The notes beneath the pieces are model-generated. The model had not been told where the DNA came from. It saw nothing but the letters and a program-made list of their open reading frames with translations, and did no database searches. Positions 30,840 through 42,560 of a stretch of DNA of 64,000 bases are shown in pieces. Position numbers and translations under genes: made by a program. Source of the DNA: Prinia subflava (lineage: Eukaryota; Chordata; Aves; Passeriformes; Cisticolidae); assembly GCF_021018805.1 (NCBI RefSeq), contig NC_086254.1, forward strand, positions 31,371,300-31,435,299, in the 5' to 3' direction. Numbering within the stretch: position 1 is the stretch's first letter; each line of letters opens with the position of its first letter.

Positions 30840-31010
30840 AGCTGTTCCCAGACCTTTATGTAAGGGACAAGAAATGTGACTGAAATAACAGACAGAGTGA
30901 ACAGAAGCAAGCGTGAAAGGCTATAAATAAATATGACACAATAGCTGTGGTCACTGCTAAATAAGTTCTAAATTGAATTGATGGTATAAATAGAGTCGAA
31001 AGCAAAGATG
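30840..31010. other. Candidate enhancer with MEF2-type site
   Basis: CTATAAATAA at 30921-30930 fits the MEF2 consensus exactly. CTAAATAAG and GGTATAAATAG nearby are near matches. The surroundings are AT-rich and non-repetitive. Confidence 0.3.
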
Positions 31011-34000
31011 CCACCAGCAGGTGACACGGATCTGAGCTGGGGAGCAACCAGGGTGATGCAAGTGCAAGCACATGGAGGCCCCACAAGTTCTCATTCCCTG
31101 CTCCATCCTTGCTGTCTGTCAGCCATGGGAGTGGTTGTTTTGCCCTCTCCTACTTTGCAAGGGATGTTGAGCAACAGCCAGTACTCAGCAGAGAGTCCTC
31201 CTGAGGGTCAGAGTGCCCCTGAGAGGGGAGAGAGGCACAGTGGGATGGGGAAAAGCCAGTGGGGCCCTGAGGCTCCTCCTTCCTTACCTCCCCTTGGCCA
31301 CGCTGGACCTGGATGATCCAGGCAGGGTGGGATGTGCCAGCCCAGCCCTCGAGGTACACGAAGAAAGTTGAGTCCCTTTGAGGGATGTAGAAGCTTGGGC
31401 CCCTCTTGCCACCCTCCCAGAGCCCCCTTGGACAGCTGACAGCCTCACATGTGGCCTCCAGGCAACCATTAAATGGAGTTTACATTTCACTTTCAACGTT
31501 TAAAATCTTTTCCCCCTTTCCTTTCCCTTCTTTCCCTGGCAGATGTGTTGTCCTCTCTAGCAGGTCCTGGCCCTTCACAGGGCTGCAATACTTGGTAACA
31601 AGAGCTGTGCCTGCGTTGACTCCCTTGCTGTCTGATGCAGAAGCCTTGTGAGCTCCTTAAAACAGTCATTTTGCACCTATCCCTCAAATTCCAGAGGCAC
31701 AAATGCTCTGGACACCTCAATTCCAAACCCATATAAGAGTGCAAGGGCTGCTTCTGGTATAAGCTCTGCAGTTCCCACGTAACCAGGGCACCATCCACGG
31801 GCTTGGCCACAAAAAATGACCAAGGAGCAGAGCCAGGGCCCTGCCCTCCCTTGGCTGACCTTGCTCTTCTGGGCACAGCAATTCAGCGATATCCCAGAGA
31901 TGCTCAGCAAATGCTGAACACTGAGATCAGCCATGGGAGGTTCTGGTGGGGACAGTGATGTGCTGCTGTCCAAGCCGTGCCACAAAGGGGCTCACACTGC
32001 CAACCTCCATCAGTGCCAGCACAGGATGCTGCCAGCTCCACAATGCTCAGCAGCCTGTGGGAGGACATCCCACCCGTGGTTGGTGGGGCAGAGACCTCTT
32101 CTGATTTCATCCGTGGATAATTCGCCCAGCTCAGATTCACAGCAATCCTGGCAGGCTGGAAAACTCTGCCACTCTTTTCTCCCTCTTTTCCACCTTCCTT
32201 GCTGTTGGTCCAAACCAATCTCTCTCCCAATTAATATTTGGGCAAACGCTCCCCCTGGTAGAGAGCTCTGGGCTGGGCTCAGCTCCACGCAGGGGCGCAG
32301 CGGGAGGACAGGGGGGAACGTGTGGGAAGGGGCGAGGGGCTGCAGATCAGGGCTGATGTAGCCTGGCATTTTGGCAGAATTTTCTAGGACAGTTTGTACA
32401 GTGTCTTCCCCATACAATGGTTGTGTCTAGCCGCCGCGCTGCAGCTCTCATTTCCATGAGCAAGGAATTCAACCGAAAAGTAAACAGGAAAAAACGTTAC
32501 ATCTCACAGTTTATAAATATATACGGAATTATTTAGGCAGTCAGGCCAATTTGCACAGATGCCACATATATGCTGTGACAGATCTCTGTGTTGTTTTGGA
32601 GCCACCCCTTGTGAATGGGAAACAGGGCTGGTTTCTCGCCATGTCTGCATGAAATATCGGTATCCTCCTGCAAGCTGGCTGCCAGCAGCGAGTGCTCCGG
32701 CTCTTGGGAACAGCTCTGTGAGCCGATGTGAGCTATTTGCACGTAGTGCTCACACATTTGACTCCCTACGTTTCCAACTTGGGCTGCACAAGGCCTTGGG
32801 AAGAGGCAGGGGAGATTTTCCTGGGGATTGCGTTGGGGATTTCAGCCTGGGATCCGATGGGACAAGCCGTGCTTTGATGGGATGGGGGCAGGATTGCCCT
32901 GGCACACACATCTCCATGAGGGTGAGTCAGCATTCTGGAGTCCCAGTCCCCTGTGTCTGACAGGCTGGAGCCACAGGTTCCCAGGGCCTGGGGGCAGAGA
33001 AGGGCAGGGCAGAATTACCTCCAGCTTCACACTGCCCAGGGGAACAAGGGACCTTAGCCCTCATCCCATCAGCCTCCTCCACAGGGAGCATCCCACCCTG
33101 CCCAGAACCTGGAGCCACAGTTCAGCTCAAAATGATGGGACTGGGCTTTTTCACTTCCTCCCCCTCTCCCACCCAGCCTGAGCCCAGAGGTTTATTCAAC
33201 CTGACAGCCGAGTGACTTGATCGTTCGAAGCGATGTCTTAATTACAGGACATCCTCCATGGCGTTTTCTGGCCACTGCCCGTAAAAGAAACTTCTCTTTG
33301 CCGTCCTCCCTCTGCCCCCCCAGCACCACTGAGCCATGCCGAGCCATGAGAGCTGCTCAGACAGTGGAGATATTGTTTGGGCCATTGCCTGAATGGCCCA
33401 GCCTCCTCAGCTGTAAAATTACCTAGAGGATAACTAAACAAACCCCAGACAAACACTTCTTTAAAGGCACTGCTTACTTTGCAGCAGCCATTTCCCCCTG
33501 CCTGCCACATGTGCTCATGCTGGGTTTTCTTTTCCTCCCTCTCTCAAGGGTGACACAGCTGCAATGCCCTTGCAGGGCACTGGATGGGGAAGGAGGGACA
33601 ATGGGACACGGGGGGTCCTGGGGGATGCCATGGGCTCTTCTGGACCAGGCTCTGCTCAACCCAAACCCAGGAGATGGAGACCTTGCAATGCTGAGGCATC
33701 CTGAGCAAACAGGGAGGCAGAGAACAGCTGCCTGGGCTGGTCTGTGTTGGAGCAGGGAGGAGGATGGTGTTTCTAGGGGTTCAGCTCTGACCCATTGCCT
33801 GCAGGGTCTGGGTTTTTTCCCAAAATGGCATTGCTGGCTCACAGGAATTCTTGTCCAAAGCCCACTGAAGCCAATGGAAAAGCTGTCCCAGACTCCAGTG
33901 CCATGCATGACCCAAAGGCATTGATGAGCTCCTGGGGACAAACCCAAGAGTTAAGAGATGATAAAACCCCTCTGAACTGCACTGGTTAAACAGGGAGGTC

Positions 34001-36109
34001 AGGACAGGTCCCCTCTGGGAGGTTTTGCTGTTTCCCAACTATCCCTTATGAATAGGAGAAAAGTTCTGGCCAAATCCTCCTTCAGAGTCAATCTAAGCAT
34101 TTCCTGAGTCGGTGTTGATTTCACAGATTAAAGCTGGTCAAAAACAACCTGGTTGCAATCCAGACAGCATTAATTTTTGGAAAAAGACCTTGAGGAATTT
34201 CATTTGACTTTGTTCCGAGGGTAGGGGCTGCACCCTTCCCACCCGGAACCTCATTTGCTTTTGGAATACATGCGATAAACACATGAACACTGAGCCCCAG
34301 CTACAAGCAGAAATGCTGCCTTCTGCTGCAAAGGCATTATTTTATACATATTTTTTTTAAATATGGGTTACTAGTTAAGCTGAGGTTATGCCTTTAATTC
34401 CAGGTCTGCCAGTGAGCCACTAACCCAAAGTATTACAACTGCACCCAAGTTTCCATGTTCATGAGAGCTGCAGTAAAAGCCTGGGTTTTGGCATGGGGAA
34501 GCAAGACAGGAATTTAGGACCAAAAATCCCATTGATCCCATAAAAAAAGGATGTTAAATAAATCCCTCTATATTCCTGCAGCCTGTCAGAGGGAGACTTT
34601 CCTTTCTGTTGTAGCTGACCCATTCAGAGAGAGCGTGCCCTCGCAAAGACAGGAGTGGAAACCTAAAACACAACACCACAGCGTGTGCTCTGGAAATATG
34701 CACAGCCCAACCGAGGCAGATCCCAAATTTTGGCAGGTTCCTAATATCAGGAAATTCCTTGAGAGCTCGGGAAAATCTCCAATACTGAACCCAAGCTATT
34801 TCACTTGCAGAAGATATCAAGTTCTCCTCCTCCTCCTCTTTTTTTTTTATTTTTCTCTTTTGTTGGTGATGGGTCAGTGGGACCTTGGCGAGTGCACGTT
34901 GCTGTACAGTGAGACAGAGGATCAGCAAACACCACCCAAGGCCAAGCACAGATGCAGGGCCTGCAGGAACAGCTGCCTGCAAAGGGAAGAGGGTGAAGCC
35001 AAGTGTCAGCCATGAGCTCCAAGCAGGTCTGGAAGGAGCCCAAGCTGATATCAGTTACGTTTTCTTCCCTGTGCATAAATAACCACCTGTTATTTATGGC
35101 CATTCTCATCTCACCCGCGTGCCTGCCGTGTTGCCTCAGAGGATGGGGCAGAGCTGGCTGCAGCAACAGGACATGAAGGGCCTCCCCTTGAACCCAAAAA
35201 TAGCTGCCACTCATCCCCTTGCCTCAAGTGACGTGGATGATGGCAGTGTTTCAGCCCAGCTGTTCCCACATTTGGTACATCCAGAGTCACCCAGTGCTTG
35301 GGGACATGTGGGAGCCGTGCTGCCCATGGCTTGGAACAAGCAGGTCATGAGCACAGCCAAGAAAAAGCAGACCTGAGGTATGGGAAAACTTCCTGCTGTT
35401 CCAGGGCCCCATCTCCAGGCAAAATGTCCATGGCTAGGCAAAAATAGGCACAAAATAGAGAATCAGATGTGCAGGATGATTTATCCCAGGTGGGCTGCTC
35501 TCCATCATTCACCACAGAAACACTCATTTGCCACTGGGACAATCCTCATCCAAGCAGGCTGTTGGTGCATCCCAGGAAGTTCTGTGTGGTTTGTGCCTCT
35601 AAAATGCAGGAGACGGGGGAGGAGCACAAACCACAGAGCCCTGCAGCAGCCTCTGCACTTGGGCATCATCCCTGTGGGCCCAACATGTACAGAGAAACCT
35701 GTATCCACAGCTGTCCCTCATATCCCTCTCTCTTGCTGAACTCACCCCAGCAGACCTGGCCTCCTGTCCTTCCCTTGCCTGCATAAACCGGGTGCCCGTG
35801 GGTGACTTAAAAAAAAAATCACCTAGGAAGTTGTTTGTATTATTGTCCTTCAATATTCCCCACATTTCAAAGGAAAAGTATTTTCTTTCTGTTCCCGTGG
35901 TGCTTTTCTTCCACTGTGTGCAGCAGTGAGGACACTGAGCAGAGGTTTCATGACTCAGTTGCTGGGTGGCTGCCATCATCCTGTTCCCAGGAGAGGCAGC
36001 TGGTGAAAGGTGACTCAGCTGGACATACAGCCAAGGAAGAACAAGGATCTTCCTAAAATCCAAAGGCACAGCTCTGCAAAGGGCCAGCCTGAGCCATGGA
36101 GGAGCAATC
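31011..36109. other. Non-coding sequence with possible conserved blocks
   Basis: Two low-repeat blocks (about 32390-32600 with CAGTTTATAAATATATACGG, and 33185-33330 with TTGATCGTTCGAAGCG) stand out. No gene is seen. Confidence 0.4.
34824..34862. repeat. CT/T-rich tract
   Basis: TCCTCCTCCTCCTC followed by T runs. Confidence 0.8.
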
Positions 36110-36165
36110 AAACATATCAGCTGGTTTGGAAGGCACCTTAAAGATCATCTAAACAGTTCTGGGGC
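36110..36165 (-). mobile_element. CR1 LINE remnant
   Basis: A short antisense CR1 end (TGGTTTGGAAGGCACCTTAAAGATCATCT spread over 36122-36151 with small differences). Too short to type. Confidence 0.5.
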
Positions 36166-37179
36166 TTTTCTTTAAACCAAAAGCAGTGAAACTGTTTCTT
36201 GCCCCAGGGACAGTCCCTAGAGAAGGACATGGACACAGGAGCCCTGAAGCCATGCAATTCCCCAAAGCCAGGGCCCCTCAGGCCCTGCAGACAGCAGTCT
36301 GTAGGATAATGTGCTGCTGCTGGGGATGAGCTGGCACCAAGCCCCTCTCCCAGATCCCTGCGACTGGCATCTCAGACACCTCTTCTCATGGCTGATCCTC
36401 TGTGAGGACATTGCAGGGGCCCCCATGGTCTCAGCCAGGCTAAACAAGCCCATGACCTGCTGCCAGAGTCCCCTCCAGCAAAGCCAGGATGGACAGGAAT
36501 CACCATGCAAAGGACCCCTCCTGCCAGAGCTCCCCAGCTGCACCAGTACCTCCCCTCAGGGCCTGTGGCTTCAGTGCTGCTCCTGCCAGCACTGCTCTGT
36601 GCTGACACAGCCTCAGGCCCACACTCTGAAGGCATTTTCCTCTCCTACCACTTTCCTTTGGCTTCAGGGATATCCTTTCAGGTAGGCAGGAGCTGACTAA
36701 CTTTTTTCTTGCCCTAGGGATCCCTCCCAGATCTTGACCTGTCCACAGCACAACCTTTTCTCTCATATCCTGGATTCCCTGGGAAACAAAGCCCCTATTC
36801 CTCCCTAGCCCTGGGCACCAGCCTTTTATAGCATTCCCAGACTCCTGCTCAGCTGAGATCAGGGCTGCTCCTCCTTGGGGCTCACAGGGCCAGCTACCCC
36901 ACCACCACAGGTCCCCAGTGCCCCGCCATCAGCATGCTGGCCTTTACTGGGAGGGTGTCATCTCCTCCTTTCCTCAGTCTTCATCCTCTCCATCCTGACC
37001 TGTGTGCTGCTGAATCCTGGGACTGCTCCTGCTCCATCTCCAAGCCTGTTGCCTGTTAATGTTCTCATCCTTGGAGTCCTGGCATAACTGGAAAAGTTTT
37101 AAGCACACTGGCTCCTGCCTGCCCCTCATCCTTGCTGAATCTCCCACTGCCAGTCTCACTGCACATTTCCCTGAAGGAA

Positions 37180-37500
37180 AGACACTAATGGGTATATAAA
37201 TAAAGCAACCTGTGTATTCTTTTCCCTGCTCAGAGCTTGTATAACCTGCGGTTGACCCCTCCTAGTCCTCCCCAAACCACAACCCCAGTATGTGCTGCCG
37301 CCGCCGCTGCTGCTCTGGCATTTTTATGAATGGCCGTGAGCCTAGGGAAGAGATGTGAGCACGGATTTGGAACAGCTCCATCCCTTCCACCGCACACGCT
37401 AATCTTGACAAATGATCAGCGTGTGGCTTTCAAACCCAGAGATAAGGCTGTCTGACCACTTCAAGTCACTCCACTTTCCCACGAAGAAAGGGATTTTGTT
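37180..37500. other. Candidate conserved non-coding element
   Basis: TATATAAATAAAGC, TGCCGCCGCCGCTGC, CATTTTTATGAATGGCCG and GACAAATGATCAGCG lie close together in otherwise ordinary DNA. Confidence 0.3.
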
Positions 37501-38279
37501 CTCAGCCCCCGGCCGCAGCTTCCTCCAGAGCCTAGGCAAGCCCAGGTGCCCCCACCCCATAGTTTGGGGGACACACTGCAATCACACCCCTGGGGCTGGG
37601 GCCAGGGGCTAGCTCAGAACAAAACCTTGGCAACCTCCAAACAAGGCAAATGTTGAGACCTTGCCTGGGTTTCTGATGAAGCAGGGATGGCTCCTGCCTG
37701 CACCCCTGCATCCCCTTCCCGTTGAGACCAATGGCAGAAGTGGTCCATGCCCAGCACGGAGCAGGGATGTGGCAGAAGCATTTGCTGGGAGCCAGAAAGA
37801 GCTTCCAGTCCTGCAGCTGAATCACGAGCATGGTGGACTTCCTTGAGCTCAGTTTTAGCTGGGAAATGGAGCAACTGCAGAACTACCACTGTTCTCCTGG
37901 AACTGCCATCCCACTGCACTGCTGTGGTGTTTGGGACATGCATCCTGCCTGACAGTTTGGACAACACATTGTCCCCATCCCTCCCAGGGGCTGGGGAAGC
38001 AGTGTGGGATAGCTGTGGGATCTTCCCAGGGATTGTGACATGGGAGAATGAGCCCTGAGTGGGTCCTGATGGATGTGCACCTGGGAAATCCAGGCTGTCC
38101 AGAGGGTTCCCTCTCTCACACAGACACAGACCCGCTGCCAAGGGAAAAAGCCTCTGTGAGTGCCAATTCAAGGAATGCCTTTGATCCAGTGGGAATCACT
38201 AGGGAGAAACTCTGCCTCTAAATAGAGCTGCTCTCTTGCCTTGCCACTTTGGGAAATGAATTTGTACTTGGAAAAACTC

Positions 38280-38520
38280 AGGCTGGGAGAGCTCTTGGGA
38301 AGCCATCCAATCCATTTCCCTACCCCAAATTGGTCCTGACAGGTTTTTTTTAATCTAACCTTTTCTTTAAAACCTCCAGATGGCTCAATACAGTCTCCTC
38401 CAGGGCTATATTATTTTTACTAGCAGATACCATTTTATTATTAATATTCAACTTAAATTTCCCTTGCTGCAATCTGTTCCTATCCCGTGGCAACAGAGAG
38501 AGCAACTCCTCTCTTATTGC
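38280..38520 (-). mobile_element. CR1 LINE fragment (older subfamily)
   Basis: TTTAATCTAACCTTTTCTTT, AAAACCTCCAGATGG, CAATACAGTCTCCTCCAGGG and AAATTTCCCTTGCTGCAATC follow the order of an ancient CR1 family, antisense and diverged. Confidence 0.7.
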
Positions 38521-41500
38521 CCAGCATGGTGAGAGGTTTTCCACCAGTGGTACTTATTTCAAAGCCCAGCATTAGGGTGGGCAAGGCTGGTCTTGGCCAA
38601 GATCAAGCTGAGTTGCAGAGTTCCTGGGCTGTGCTATGACTTTTGCTGTCTCTGTGGGTCTGGTGATACAAGAGCACACACCCACGGCGCCCTGTGCAGG
38701 CACCAAACCTCGCACCCAGATGGGAATGGGAGGTCAGGGGCTGCTGGCTTGTTGACCCATGAAGGGAGGCAATTACTCAGCTGATGAGGCCATGCAAGTG
38801 TTAATTAAACAGCATGGGAAGCAGAAGAGGTCACTGTTTGGTGTCACTGGCTGGTGAAATTAGCCTCGTGGGGGTTCCCCCAGCCCTCCCCAGGAGCTGG
38901 AGCAGGGGAGTAGCTGCCTGCAGTGCCTCTGCTCTTGCTCTCATCTCTTCCTGCTCAGCTCCTGTTTCTGGGTGCCTCCTGTGTCCTGCATAATGTCATC
39001 TGCTGGATCTTTGGTAGGGAAAAACTTCTACCTGTTCATTTCTGGACTGGCTTGGGGCATAGCTGTGCAGGAGTGAAGAGCTGGAACCAAAATATTCAGC
39101 TCCTGCAGTCCAAGTGGAGAAAGAAACTCCTTAGGCACGTGGTGAGCCATTGTGGGATGTGCTTATGTGGAATCACTGATGGACACTGGTTAGGCACCCC
39201 CGTGGGTAGGGGTTTTCCAGCATCCAGATTTGAGCAGCAGCTCTGATCTGATCCCCTTTACTCTCCAGGTGAAGCCAGGGGAGAAAGCAGACCTTTCCTC
39301 TGGGAAGCACCAAGAGCTGGTGCTCCCTGACCAGAGAGCAGCTCTGCAGAGCCTTTTGGCAGCAGCTGAGTGTGGCAAAACCCACCCATCCTGCTGGAGA
39401 GCTCAGTGCTCAGCATGTGCTTCACAGCTCTGGGACGTGGGGCTTGGCATCTTCCCTATCAGCCCTGGGACATGCCCATGTTGGGAGGATGCCCTGGGAG
39501 GAAGGAGTCTCCTGATTTTTCTCCACATGAGACCTCTCCAAAGCCAGGTTGCCATGCCAGGCTCTTCAGAGGCATCCTCCTGTGCCTGGCCAGGGCTTGC
39601 AGTGTGGCAGGAACTGGCAGAAGCACAGATGAGCACCAAAGAGTTCAACCTGAGCTGCTCCCTGATAAGAGCAACTTCACAAATCACAGTTTCCTGCTCC
39701 TCTGTGTGTCATGGCTGAATTAGCTCACTGCTAATAAGGCACATGAGAGTTTTCTCCATGGTTTGGGGCACCCATAATGGCTCTCTCTAGTATGGATTCC
39801 TTGATGTCTTGCAAAAGAGTTGATGAAAAATCCATTTCCTCAGTTGGGACCTAAGTTTGGCGTTCTCTTGCCTACTCAGATGTCTCTTTTCATAAACAAT
39901 TAGACAATAGAATAAGAAAATGAGATTCAGTCTCTCTGAGGATCCTGTCTCAGTCTGAAATCTGGCAGAAAGGGACCTGGTGCCACAAAGGTGGGTTTGG
40001 ACAGCAGTGACAGACAGACAGACACACCCACCCAAGAGCAATGGCTCTTTCCCTTTCCCAGCCAAGCTGATGAGAATGAACGAGCACTTTTCACTCAGCC
40101 CCGTTGTACCCACTCAGCACAGCACAGGCTCAAAGGCTGGGGCCAAGGGCTCTCTCTGAAACCGTGCAACACCAGATGTTTTTTTCCGGAGGCCTCAGAC
40201 ACACACGTGCAGCATGCTGTTATTAGAACTGGCTCACACTCCCTGCGCACAGGGAAAAAAAATTAAGGCTCTGCTCAAGCTTCGTTCTCCACTTTGGCAT
40301 CCAGCATTAAACCAGGCAGGCTCGGTCAGTGTTGTTTGTTTTTACAGAGTTGCTTATGGACCGTCCCTCCTGCAGCATCCCAGCGGAGCGGAACAATTCA
40401 ATGCACCAGCTGGATGAGGATTGCTTCATGTGCTGCCAAACATACCACGTCCAAACCACGCTGCAGCACCTCTGGGGTGCAGCCTGACAGGCACACAGCA
40501 GCTCAGCAACACCCTGCAGCAGCTTGAGCAGAGAGGATGCACTGCTTCAGTGCTCGAGTTCTCTCCTCTTGGTTTTCTGCCTGGTCTGTCCAGCTTGCCT
40601 CTCCCAGCTCAGCCTTCTGATGGATTTTTCTTCTCCTGATAATGTTTCTGTACTCACCTCAGACTGAGCCAAAGGCTCATTTTAACTGAAAAAGGCTTTT
40701 TGTCTCAGTATCTTACCATCTCAGTCTCGGCCCAAGCTTTGATGTGCCAGTGTCAGCCCAAGCCTTGATGCCTCCTTCCCCCAGCAGCAGGTTTCACTCC
40801 TTCATTTGGAATTTCACCCAGCCACCTTTTCGTAGCCACCTCATGTTTTCCTCCAAGAGTTTCGGACAAGCATGGCACACCTTGTCATGGTGCTTCCCTG
40901 GCTTAAGGCTGGCTTCTGCCAGCCAAGACAGGAGTCTCCTCAAAAAAACTCTGGTGAGGTTTTGGTGGGATGCCCAAGGGTGTAACACTCTGCACACGTC
41001 ACAAAATTTCCTGTTCCCTGGCATAGCTTCACCTCTGCAGGGCTTCAATATGACCTCCACTGGGTAGCACGGGGGATGTTACCCCCTCCCAAAATGCCCA
41101 GTACCCCAGGTGGGGCTCCTTCCCCCCCTACCTTACAGCCGTGGCTCACACAAAGGGCCTTGAAGCGCTGTGGTTAATGGTGTGGAGCCTGGGCAGGGCA
41201 GGGCAGGGCGCTCAGGGTGCACCTCTGGGTGGGGGCATCGGGGTGCAGGTTTGCAGGGATCTCTGCAGGGCAGGATGGCAAGGAGACACAAACATGCCTT
41301 CCAGAGCCATGAAAGAGGAAATGTGCTTGGCTATGGGAGATCCAGGGGTCTGCAGGGAAGGGTGAGGGATTTCCCCCTCTCTCCTGGAGCCTGGGGAGGG
41401 TTCCAAAATAGCACCACTTCCCTTTCCTCCTTCCTGCAGGTACTGGGCTCGCTGAGGGATGCTCGAGGCCCCAGGCTGGTGCCTCGTATGATTGACAGCT

Positions 41501-41639
41501 GCCAAACTCCAGCAGCACAGATATCCTCGGGGGCAGAGCTAGGGTCGCCTTCAGCCTTTTTCTCTCTTGTGCTCCGGGATGAAGAGGGGCAGAGCTGGGG
41601 ACTGGGGGAGAACCAGAAGCCAGAGGGCTCCAGATCCCC
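38521..41639. other. EMILIN3: Non-coding sequence upstream of EMILIN3
   Basis: Proximal upstream DNA with no recognised transposon or exon. CpG content rises only past 41640. Confidence 0.55.
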
Positions 41640-42560
41640 GCTGCACCTGCTGCCCCGCGGGGCCAAAGGGATGGGGCATCGGGAGAAGGGGAGAGGAGAG
41701 GCCGGGGCCGGGAGAGGGTGCGAGCCCCTGCAGCCCCCGCCGGGGTCGGCAGCGCGCTCCTCCCGGGGCTCCCCCGGGGGCTGCAGCACCGCTGGCGGGG
41801 GCTGAACGGGAGAAGAATGGGCTGGGGGGCTTCGCTTTGTCTCCCTGCCCGCGGGGCCGGGGTCGGCGGCGGTGGGAGGGCGGGAGGAGGAGCGCGGCCC
41901 GCCCCCGCCGCCGCCGTACAAAAGGGGCCGGGTGGGCGGCGGAGCGGCGTGTGCCGCCGGGCAGGGACAGGGACAAGGACAGGGACAGGCAGGGCAGGGG
42001 CCGGGCAGGGCTCAGCTGGCGGCGCTCCGGTCCCCTCCGCAGCGCTGTCCCGGCGGCCGCCCCGTCCCATCCCGTCCCGCTCCGCCGCCGCCGGCCGGGA
42101 CAATGCGGCGGGCGCGGGCGCTGCGCCGCCGCGGAGCGCTGCTCGCCTGCCTCTCCCTGGGGACGCTGCTGGCCCTCGCCGACGCCAAGGGTGCCTTCTA
42201 CCCCCCCGCCGCCCCCCTGCCCTACGGCGGCAGGTACAGCCTCTACACGGCCGGCTCCAGCCCGCAGCTCGGCCCCGGCAAGCCCGTGGGCAAGCACAAG
42301 TAAGCGACCCCCGGCCGCGGCCGCGCAACTCCTCGGAAGGGCTCCGGGAGCCGCCGCCCCCGGGCACCGAGCCGGGTCTCCGTCGGGCATCCCTTACCGG
42401 GAACGGACCGCGGCCACCGGGCACCGGCCGCGCGTCGGGGCTCTGCGGCAGCATCCCCGGGGACGGGGATACCGCCGCGGATACCCAGAGCCTTGGGCAT
42501 CTTCCGCAAGGCTCCCCGGTGGCACCCCTGGCTGGGCAGGAGTCCCGGGTACCTGCCGCG
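41640..42560 (+). promoter_or_regulatory. EMILIN3: EMILIN3 CpG island and promoter
   Basis: This block is dense in CpG and spans the first coding exon. A TATA-like TACAAAA at 41917-41923 lies about 180 bases before the ATG, which would put the TSS near 41950. The presumed 5' UTR contains an imperfect GGGACA hexamer array (about 41963-41990). A G-run cluster at 41659-41692 with short loops could form a G-quadruplex just upstream. The TSS is inferred, not observed. Confidence 0.7.
42103..42299 (+). CDS. EMILIN3: EMILIN3 coding exon 1 (signal peptide, N-terminus)
   Basis: Encodes residues 1-65 plus two bases of Lys66. The hydrophobic stretch LLACLSLGTLLALADA is a clear signal peptide core after an unusually Arg-rich n-region. 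The donor reads CACAA|GTAAGC. The codons are extremely GC-rich because the exon lies in the CpG island. Confidence 0.92.
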
